Positions 57,436-64,000 of a stretch of 64,000 bases of DNA are shown in pieces. A model generated the notes under the pieces. The model ran no database searches, had not been told where the DNA came from, and saw nothing but the letters and a program-made list of their open reading frames with translations. This DNA is from Acidobacteriaceae bacterium (lineage in GTDB: Bacteria; Acidobacteriota; Terriglobia; Terriglobales; Acidobacteriaceae): positions 1 to 64,000 of the forward strand of contig JASHNS010000086.1 of NCBI GenBank assembly GCA_030041515.1, in the 5' to 3' direction. The position numbers and the translations under genes are program-made. Numbering within the stretch: position 1 is the first letter of the stretch; every line of letters starts with the position of its first letter.

Positions 57436-60400
57436 TTATTGCCGAATCGTAATTGTGACCGGGAGTGTTTGCGTGATCGTAGTTCCGTTGTACGTGGAGG
57501 TTGCGACCACCGTCATGCTGGTCGTGGTGCTGCCCTTGCTGGAAACGCCGCCGCCGGAGCCGCAGCCGGTGAGCTGGGTGACGCCGAAGACGCCTGCCAG
57601 GAGCATCAGGCCGAGGAGCAGGCTACGCCGCTTCCGGAATCCAAAGAAGCAGAGGGCCAGGGCAAAGGTTGCACCGCCCGGGATGAACGGGTTCGGTCCG
57701 CGACGGTTTGCCGATGTCGAAGCGGCATCGGTAATCGTCACGACGGTCGTCATGTCGTTTGTGCCGGTCGAGGTGAGGGTCGCCGGCGAGAACGCGCAGC
57801 TGACACCGGCCGGAGCTCCTGTACAGGAGAAGGAGACCGTGCCGAGGAAGCTTGCGTTCGGGGCGATGGTGATGTCGATGATCGCGCTGCTGCCGGGCGT
57901 GAGGTTGACTGCCGACGGGCTGGCCGACGCGGTGAAGTTGGGAGCGAGGTTGCTGACGGTGTAGGTGACGCTGGCCTGCTGGCTGGGCGTATAGCCGATC
58001 TCGGACGCCGATGCGGTGAAGGTGTAGGGGGTGTCCGACTGGGTAAGCTGGAAGCCGCCCGTGGGATAGGCCGTCAGCGCGCCGCCATTCTCCGTGTACA
58101 TAATGGCAGCATTCGGCGTGCCATCGGAGATGGTGACGGTAACGGTGCTGCCCGCCTCACCATTGGTGTACAGGTCGCCCGAAGGCTGACTGAACGCCGG
58201 GGTAGCGACTTGTCCGATTGGGTTGATGGTGACCGTGATGTTCTGCACGGGTGCAGCCGAGTAGTCTGAGTTGCCAGACTGCGTGGCCTGGACCGTGACC
58301 GGGCCGAAGGCCGTGCCGGTGGGAGTGAGGGTGTTGCCGGTGAGGGTCGCGATCGCGCTGCCGGAAGTTTGGGTCAGCGTTACCGGCAATCCCGAACTGG
58401 CGGATGCAGTGATGGTGACGCTCAGGGTTGGCGACCAGGTGGCGGAGGCCATCGACGGAGCAGCGGTGATGGTTTGCGAGGCGACGCCGACCGTGAAGGA
58501 GACCTGCACCTGCGTTGCCGCCGCATAGTCGCCGTTGGTGCTGGCCGCCTGGTTGGCATCGATCACAACGGTGCCGAGACCAGCGAACGTCAGCTTATTG
58601 CCGCTCAGGGTTCCAGCAGCGGCCTGGGTGGAACTGACGTACCCGGTCGAGGAGGAATCAATGGTGAACGTGACAGCGTTGCCGGAAGCTCCGCCCGTCG
58701 CAGCAAGCGTGACCGCCGCAGCGCCGTAAGGAACCGAGTTGGTGGGGGTGCCGGGACTGGTGAAAGTGATGGTCTGCGATGCCGCCGTCACGCTGATGTA
58801 CGCCTCTGCCTGAGGGGCGGCCGCATAGGTCGTGTTGCCGGCCTGACTGGCGCTCACCACGATCGCGCCGGCGCCAGTGATCTGCAGCGTGGTGCCGTTG
58901 CTTTCCAGCGTGGCCGGGCCGCTGACTACGGCGAAGGTCACCGCATTGCCGGAGGCTCCGCCCGTCGCAGCCAGGTTGATCGTCAGAGTCGGCGAATATG
59001 TGACCGAATCGGGCGACGTGCTGGTGGTGCCGCTCGGGTTTGTGAAGGTAATGGTTTGCGGAATCAGGTTCTGCGCGGTGCCGGAGACGGTGGCCGTGCC
59101 GGTGTTGGCGGAATCGCTGGCGGTGAGGGTTTCGGTGACGGCGCCGCTTGCGGTACCCGTGGGCGGCGCGAACGTGAGCACCGTGGGCCACCACGCAGCG
59201 TTGGTGATGGTTGCCGAGCAGGTGGTGGTTGCCGGAGCAACTGGCAGGGCCAGGGCCGCGGTGAAGATCGTGTCGGAGCTGCTGTCACTGAACGAAACCG
59301 TTGGCGGCGTGGTGCAGGTGCTGCCGTCGTTCAGGACGGTGTACATGGCATTGATGGGATACGCCGTGTTGGAGTTGATGAAGGAAGTGGCACTGGGAAC
59401 CGTGGCTGAAGTTCCGTCCTGCACGGTGCCGGGAACGGTGACGCTGCCGACGTTGAGCATGAACATCGAGTCACCGAAGGAACTGAAGGCATTGGAATAA
59501 TCGGCTTCGTAAATGGTGCCGTTGTTGGCGGCGATATACTTTCCGCCCTGACCCGAGATCGTCCACATCGTGGACTGGACGCCAGAGGCCGTCAGCGGCG
59601 TGCCTGGAGTGTTCGCAAACTCGTAGGTGGCTGCCTGGTCGGTGACGTAGACATAATTGGGATTGGTGGGATCGATGGCGACGCCGTCGAGCTCAGCGGG
59701 ATATTGCGCGGCTGGATAGGAAGTTTCAGTCAGAAGCGTCGTGGCGCTCCCTGCATAGCTTCCGCTGGTGAACGGTAGCTCGTACAGGTCGGAGTAGTAA
59801 ATGTAGTTGTATTGAGGATTGGTGCTGGTGCCTTCATTCTCGGCGGAATCCGTGAAGAAGAGATCTCCGGCGGAATCGACCGCCAGACCGCCGAGGAACT
59901 GGGTCACCGGATAGCTGTTGTACGTTACGCCGGTCGGCTCCTGCCACAGCATGACGGGGGCAGGAGAACCGGTGCTGGAGTAGAGGCAGGCGGCGGAGCA
60001 CTCCCAGATGGAGCCTGGGGCGATGATGCCGCTGAGGCCGGCTTCGTTCTGGTCGATGGCGTAGAACAGATCGCCCGCCGAGTCGAAGACCATCGACTGG
60101 ATGGGCTCATCTGTCAGCGTCCCCGAGACGTAGACCCCGACATTGTGCATTTGGCAGATTGCGGTGTCGGTGCCGGTGCAGTAGGGCGATCCTGACGGGT
60201 TGTAGGCGGCGTAACCCGTGGTGCTGTTATACGGAAGTTTGACCACGTAATAGCCGTACGTGTTGCCGAGGAAGAGATTGCCACTGGGATCCACCGCAAC
60301 CGCACTCGGATCCTGGCCGTCTGCAGTCAAAACGGTCGGGTTGGTGGTGCTCGTGGGGTTGAAGGAATCGACCTTGGCTCCGTAGGTAGTCCCAATGATG

Positions 60401-62718
60401 ACGTTGCCATTGGAATCGATGGCCATGGTGCCGCCGTCGGGATTGGTGCCCGCGGTTGCGCCACCAGCAGGATCAAGCTGGCCAAGGAACGTGCTCTCAC
60501 TCATGACCACGTTCTCGCCGGCGGGCGGCAGCTGCGAAGTAGCGGTCACGAGAATCGTGGCCTGGAGTTCCTGCGCCGCCGCGTAGTCGCCATTGGTGCT
60601 GGCAGCCTCGTTGGCATCCACAATCACCGTGCCGGTGCCGGAAATGGTTAGCGTGCTGCCGTCGGTGCCACTGACCGCGGCAATGCCAGCAGTCGAGTTC
60701 GCATCGACGGAGAAAACGACTGGTTGACCGGAGTCCGTACTGGTAGCCGAGGTGGCTGCCAGCGTGAGGACGACATTGGTTCCGCTGTAGACCACATTGC
60801 GCGGGGGAGCCGGTCCCCAGACGATCAGTTGTGCGATGGGGCTCACCGTAACGGTTTTGGTTGTCGGGAGCGCTGGGGCGTAGCAGGTTCCAGTGCAGGG
60901 CTGAGCGCTGCCCGCCTGATTTGCGGTCACCGTGATCGAGCCGGCGCCGGTCACATCCAGCTGATCGGGGACGGTGGTGTCCAGCGTGGCCGGACCGCTC
61001 GTCACCGTAAGCGTGATTGGGTTGCCGGAGTTGTTGGAGAGCGTGTCGACGGCGCTGACGGCAATCGTCAAACCGGAAGCATAGGTCGGCGTAGCCGGGT
61101 CGAAGGTGATGCCGAGTTCCTGCTCTTTTGCAGCTGTCCCGGAGAGAGTGGCGCTTCCGCTGGCCGTGGTCGAGCTATCGGTGGCGGTGAGCGTGGCGCT
61201 GTCGGTACCGGTGGACAACGGAGAAAAGGTGATGGTGACCGGGAAGGTGGTGCCGAAGAGTTGCGAGGCGCAGGTGCCGGCGACCGGTGGGGTAGTGCTG
61301 GCGTTGAAGTCCTTCTCCTGGGTGCCTGTCACGCTCAGATCCAGCGTGGGCGGAGTGGTGGCATTGCAGGCGGCGCTGCCGTTGTCGGCCACATTAGCGG
61401 TAAAGGTGGTGGACTGAGCCGCTCCGGTGAGGATGGGATCGGCGACGCTGCCGACGGCGACGAAGCCAAGCGTGTCAGCATTGTTGTAGGCATCTACGTA
61501 GAAGTTGCCGTTGCCATCGGGCAGAATCAGCTTGTTGCCCCTCGCGGCGGCCACTGCGTAGGGGGTTCCCGTGGTGGTGTTGCCCGTGGTGCCGGTGTTG
61601 TCAGTAATTCCGAAGATACCGCCGGCAAAGCCGCCGGTCTCGCCGGTGGTTCCAAAATAAACGGTAGGATTGCCGCCGCTCGTGCCCGGAACGATGGCGA
61701 CGGTTGCTATCTGGTCATCGCTCTGCGGGGGATTGTCATTCTGAACTGCGGTTTGAATGCTGGCCGGAACGGTGTCCGTTGCGATCGCGGCTTCGCTCCC
61801 GGTCAGGTAGCATCCACAGCTGGTGCTGCTGGGGCCGTAAGGGATTTCGTTCAGTTCGGAGTATGCGCTCACTGAGGTGCTGGCGGAGACGATCGCCGAA
61901 TCGGTGAAGAAGAGATTGCCATTCGCATCGAGGGCCATCGCGCCGTCCACCATCTGGACGTTGCTGGTTCCGCTACCGGTGGTCACCGACATGGTGGGTT
62001 CCTGGTAGATTTGTGTGGGCGCGCCGGTGCCGTAGAGGCAACTGGAGGAGGTCCCGGGAGTGCCGACGGCGCACTCCACAATCTGATAGGGCGCCGATCC
62101 CTGGCCGTTCGTGGCGATGAAGAGATCTCCCGCAGAATCGAAGGCGAGGCTGGACGAGCCGAAATAGTAGCCCAAAGCCCCAATGTTCGCGCTCTTCATG
62201 GCAACGCACTCGCCGGCTGCGTCGGAGGCCGTGCCTGTACAAGCGGGCGTCGTGGCTCCGGACGCAGTCGCATCGGTGACGGTGTACGTCCCATCGCTGT
62301 TCATCGGAACTTTGACAATGGCGGTGCCGTACTGGGCGCCCACCCAAAGGTTGCCGCTGGGGTCGATGGCGACCGGGCCGGCATTGCCGCTGCCGTAGGG
62401 GCCGGCGACGGACTCAACATATACGGGCGCGCCGGAGGTGGCGCTATTGACGAACTGGATGACGTCGCCGCCGTAGGTGGTGCTGGCGACGATGACTCCT
62501 TTGGAATTCATGCCCCAGCTGCTTCCGGCGGGGTTCCCGCCCGACAGTGCGCCGCCATTCGGCCATGCGCCACCCGCATAGAAACTGACAGGGGCGCTGA
62601 CGACGACGGACTGCGCGGAGGCCGAGGTGGCCACGAGGCCCAGGATGAACAGAGGCAGCAGGGCAATCCACATTGCCCGCGACGTAGTGCGCTGAAGCTT
62701 GTTCCCAATCGATTGCAT
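57436..62718 (-). CDS. 1760-aa secreted NHL/Ig-like repeat protein with C-terminal membrane anchor
   Basis: A signal peptide ends SASAQ (about 1-36). Two NHL/beta-propeller blocks (about 40-420 and 770-1120) carry repeats such as AIDPSGNLWVG, FDSAGDLFIA and VDSAGDLFFTDS. Ig-like/choice-of-anchor modules follow, several with the phrase ATGGASGNAVTF, and a chitobiase/HEX C-terminal-like module (about 1530-1610). The end holds a cytoplasm-side or anchor segment: PGGATFALALCFFGF, the basic RKRR, a second hydrophobic stretch and LTGC-GSGGG, then 40 residues of beta sequence. GGGAGG precedes the ATG at 62718. It is monocistronic with a terminator. Likely surface adhesion or display; no enzyme active site is seen. 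Confidence 0.8.
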   Translation of the reverse strand: MQSIGNKLQRTTSRAMWIALLPLFILGLVATSASAQSVVVSAPVSFYAGGAWPNGGALSGGNPAGSSWGMNSKGVIVASTTYGGDVIQFVNSATSGAPVYVESVAGPYGSGNAGPVAIDPSGNLWVGAQYGTAIVKVPMNSDGTYTVTDATASGATTPACTGTASDAAGECVAMKSANIGALGYYFGSSSLAFDSAGDLFIATNGQGSAPYQIVECAVGTPGTSSSCLYGTGAPTQIYQEPTMSVTTGSGTSNVQMVDGAMALDANGNLFFTDSAIVSASTSVSAYSELNEIPYGPSSTSCGCYLTGSEAAIATDTVPASIQTAVQNDNPPQSDDQIATVAIVPGTSGGNPTVYFGTTGETGGFAGGIFGITDNTGTTGNTTTGTPYAVAAARGNKLILPDGNGNFYVDAYNNADTLGFVAVGSVADPILTGAAQSTTFTANVADNGSAACNATTPPTLDLSVTGTQEKDFNASTTPPVAGTCASQLFGTTFPVTITFSPLSTGTDSATLTATDSSTTASGSATLSGTAAKEQELGITFDPATPTYASGLTIAVSAVDTLSNNSGNPITLTVTSGPATLDTTVPDQLDVTGAGSITVTANQAGSAQPCTGTCYAPALPTTKTVTVSPIAQLIVWGPAPPRNVVYSGTNVVLTLAATSATSTDSGQPVVFSVDANSTAGIAAVSGTDGSTLTISGTGTVIVDANEAASTNGDYAAAQELQATILVTATSQLPPAGENVVMSESTFLGQLDPAGGATAGTNPDGGTMAIDSNGNVIIGTTYGAKVDSFNPTSTTNPTVLTADGQDPSAVAVDPSGNLFLGNTYGYYVVKLPYNSTTGYAAYNPSGSPYCTGTDTAICQMHNVGVYVSGTLTDEPIQSMVFDSAGDLFYAIDQNEAGLSGIIAPGSIWECSAACLYSSTGSPAPVMLWQEPTGVTYNSYPVTQFLGGLAVDSAGDLFFTDSAENEGTSTNPQYNYIYYSDLYELPFTSGSYAGSATTLLTETSYPAAQYPAELDGVAIDPTNPNYVYVTDQAATYEFANTPGTPLTASGVQSTMWTISGQGGKYIAANNGTIYEADYSNAFSSFGDSMFMLNVGSVTVPGTVQDGTSATVPSATSFINSNTAYPINAMYTVLNDGSTCTTPPTVSFSDSSSDTIFTAALALPVAPATTTCSATITNAAWWPTVLTFAPPTGTASGAVTETLTASDSANTGTATVSGTAQNLIPQTITFTNPSGTTSTSPDSVTYSPTLTINLAATGGASGNAVTFAVVSGPATLESNGTTLQITGAGAIVVSASQAGNTTYAAAPQAEAYISVTAASQTITFTSPGTPTNSVPYGAAAVTLAATGGASGNAVTFTIDSSSTGYVSSTQAAAGTLSGNKLTFAGLGTVVIDANQAASTNGDYAAATQVQVSFTVGVASQTITAAPSMASATWSPTLSVTITASASSGLPVTLTQTSGSAIATLTGNTLTPTGTAFGPVTVQATQSGNSDYSAAPVQNITVTINPIGQVATPAFSQPSGDLYTNGEAGSTVTVTISDGTPNAAIMYTENGGALTAYPTGGFQLTQSDTPYTFTASASEIGYTPSQQASVTYTVSNLAPNFTASASPSAVNLTPGSSAIIDITIAPNASFLGTVSFSCTGAPAGVSCAFSPATLTSTGTNDMTTVVTITDAASTSANRRGPNPFIPGGATFALALCFFGFRKRRSLLLGLMLLAGVFGVTQLTGCGSGGGVSSKGSTTTSMTVVATSTYNGTTITQTLPVTITIRQ

Positions 62719-63353
62719 CACGAATCCTCCCGGTGAAGTTGTCCAAGCTGGGAGCAGAGCTTTGATTCGGCAAGCGCCGACCGCTCTTTCTTCCCATGCG
62801 CTGACGCCCGCGTTCGGCTTGATCGATAACCAGCGCCGCCGCATCTGCGAGAGCCCCTGTATAACCGTCGCGATCTCCCACTTACAGATGAGTCCCAGTG
62901 TCCTCTTCTTTCCTGAGCGGTCCGACACGGTCCTCAACGGCTGTACGGAGAGAACCCAGTGGAGCCGCGCTGGCGGGAGTTAGAACGATTCGGCTTGCCT
63001 GCATGGGTGCGGACGCCGGCGCCTCCCGCTGAAAATGCGGAGGCAACGGATCAGCTGTCGCGGAATCATGGAGGGAGACAGGCAGACACATCGTGGTATC
63101 GCTCCCAGGGCGGGTCGAACCCCGGCCACAAAAGCCCCCGAAGTTATCCTCCGGGGCTACGATTGAAAGAAATGCGGGATCATCTTCGTCCCGGGAAGTC
63201 AAGTTGTCAAGATAATTTCGGTACCCAACTCAGAAAGGGCGAGGGGCGCCAGAGCCAGGAGTAAATCGTTCAAGCCCGATGCCTCGAAGTGCTCCGTAAT
63301 GCAGCAGATTCCGCGCGCACGCCCATCGTGAGATCGATTTCGGCTTCGTAATG
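62719..63353. other. 635-base region upstream of the giant gene
   Basis: No gene is seen. The giant gene's frame is open to 62937 but not coding-like past its start. A minus-strand TTATACA at about 62861 may be part of a promoter. A hairpin at 63133-63158 is listed separately. Confidence 0.45.
63133..63158 (-). terminator. possible terminator of the GH30 gene
   Basis: On the minus strand AGCCCCGGAGG and CTTCGGGGGCT pair imperfectly and are followed by TTTTGTGG. It lies about 200 bases downstream of the GH30 stop. A mismatch in the stem keeps confidence low. Confidence 0.35.
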
Positions 63354-64000
63354 TTACTGGACGAAGGTCGTGATGCTCTGGGCCGGTAACGTATCAGTGA
63401 ACTGTCCGGCCGATATCGAGACCGGGGAAAGCTGCTGAAGGCCCGAGGCTGCCGTGGTCTGCCATGGTGTCATGGAAGAAAGGGTAGCATTCTGGATAGT
63501 AAACGACTGAGATACTGAGCTAGTGCCAGAGTTAATAGCCACGATGACATAGTGACCGTCGCCGCCGTACGCCGAGAAGAACAGTGTGGACGAAGCAGGC
63601 GCCGTGAGGTTATAGCGGTAGTAACCCGGCTGGATGAATTTGGAAAATTGTCCGATGGCATAACCGAAGTAAGTTGGCGTCGGCGTGCCGGTGTTGGAGT
63701 CGATGAGGCCGTAATTGATGTAGGAGGCCTGGTCCCAGATCCACCACCAGACGTAGGCGTTGTACTGGCCGATAACCATGGAGTTATGTATTTCTTCGGC
63801 AGTAGAGAGCGCGTCGGAGATGTTGGTCTGGGCGCCGGAGGGGGTCAGATAATGTTCGGTCATCCAGATGTCTTTGCCTGCGTTTTCAGCCTGCGTCTCG
63901 TAGGACGGGGAAGTCCCGTAGAGGTGGCCGCCAATGATGCTGATGTCGCTAACGGCGGTTGCATCGGAGAGGGAAGGGGCCGCCTGAGCGGGGTTGAAGT
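63354..64000 (-). CDS. GH30-type glucuronoxylanase, C-terminal part (cut by window end)
   Basis: The frame is open through the right edge; the visible 214 codons end in TAA at 63354. The motif GHLYG...AENAGKDIWMTEHYL matches the GH30 nucleophile region (Glu in WMTEHY) of XynC-like enzymes. VWWWIWDQASYINYGLI and FGYAIGQFSKFIQPGYYRY follow as in GH30_8, and a beta-sandwich side domain ends ITTFVQ. It would cleave glucuronoxylan, matching the GH10 and GH9 genes. The N-terminus lies outside the window. Confidence 0.8.
   Translation of the reverse strand, partial: FNPAQAAPSLSDATAVSDISIIGGHLYGTSPSYETQAENAGKDIWMTEHYLTPSGAQTNISDALSTAEEIHNSMVIGQYNAYVWWWIWDQASYINYGLIDSNTGTPTPTYFGYAIGQFSKFIQPGYYRYNLTAPASSTLFFSAYGGDGHYVIVAINSGTSSVSQSFTIQNATLSSMTPWQTTAASGLQQLSPVSISAGQFTDTLPAQSITTFVQ

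Noticed and set aside
62719-63353. riboswitch upstream of the giant gene
   Set aside because: I compared it with the c-di-GMP (GEMM) and cobalamin patterns from memory and could not find the conserved core; only a weak hairpin is supported.
1-64000. CRISPR array, prophage or insertion sequence
   Set aside because: No regularly spaced repeats, cas, integrase, transposase or phage structural motifs were found.

Overview
The window is high-GC chromosomal DNA that fits an Acidobacteriota soil bacterium of the Terriglobia/Acidobacteriaceae kind. This assignment is inference from gene content: two Oar-like TonB-dependent receptors of 1146 and 1259 aa with N-terminal carboxypeptidase-regulatory-like domains, a sortilin/BNR-repeat secreted protein, a giant Ig/NHL-repeat protein ending in membrane segments plus a GCGSGGG tail, several small conserved proteins I associate with this phylum, and many plant-polymer hydrolases. 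Both strands are used, most genes are in short operons, and long open antisense frames are common because of the GC bias.

Layout. 1-5200: a small secreted protein between REP-like palindromes, then tesA divergent from a ybbA-ybbP ABC pair (the E. coli arrangement), then a DoxX-like membrane protein. 5300-15600: a divergent plant-polysaccharide block. On the minus strand a GH9 cellulase is followed 3 bp later by a TIM-barrel/FGE-like fusion. On the plus strand a discoidin plus clan GH-A glycosidase is followed by a 1053-aa BNR/sortilin protein. Both divergent promoters carry a LacI-type palindrome. 16090-25200: a lone B12/radical SAM enzyme, a glgC broken by one base, two translationally coupled pairs of small genes, a cytosolic histidine kinase, an RNA-binding (RRM) operon beside a cold-shock gene, a zinc-finger-like protein, an RNA polymerase omega-like protein and a tRNA-Gln(CUG).

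25896-36802: two TonB-dependent receptors on either side of a GntR/UTRA regulator with an interleaved palindrome in the divergent promoter region, then an S9 peptidase. 36998-43073: an operon for GH20 hexosaminidase, a sodium:solute symporter, and a fused beta-lactamase-like (AmiE-type) plus DUF1343/NamZ-type protein. This reads as peptidoglycan amino-sugar scavenging or recycling. 43180-47514: a cNMP-binding histidine kinase next to a receiver/glutaredoxin-like/thioredoxin-reductase-like fusion that has lost its redox cysteines, and a divergent NarL-type regulator with a degenerate receiver. 47648-64000: GH10 xylanase with three CBM-like modules and a near-consensus promoter, pruA, a small protein, a CheB-CheR fusion, a HTH protein, a truncated cheB fragment running into thpR, a 1760-aa Ig/NHL protein, and the C-terminal part of a GH30-type xylanase cut by the window edge.

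Together the genes describe a bacterium that takes apart cellulose, xylan and amino-sugar polymers outside the cell or in the periplasm and takes up products through TonB receptors and symporters under local repressors. No phage, insertion sequence or CRISPR array was found. The most unusual items are the redox-dead reductase signalling pair, the AmiE-NamZ fusion operon, the operator architecture of the cellulase promoter pair, and the internal lipobox-like tail of the giant surface protein.
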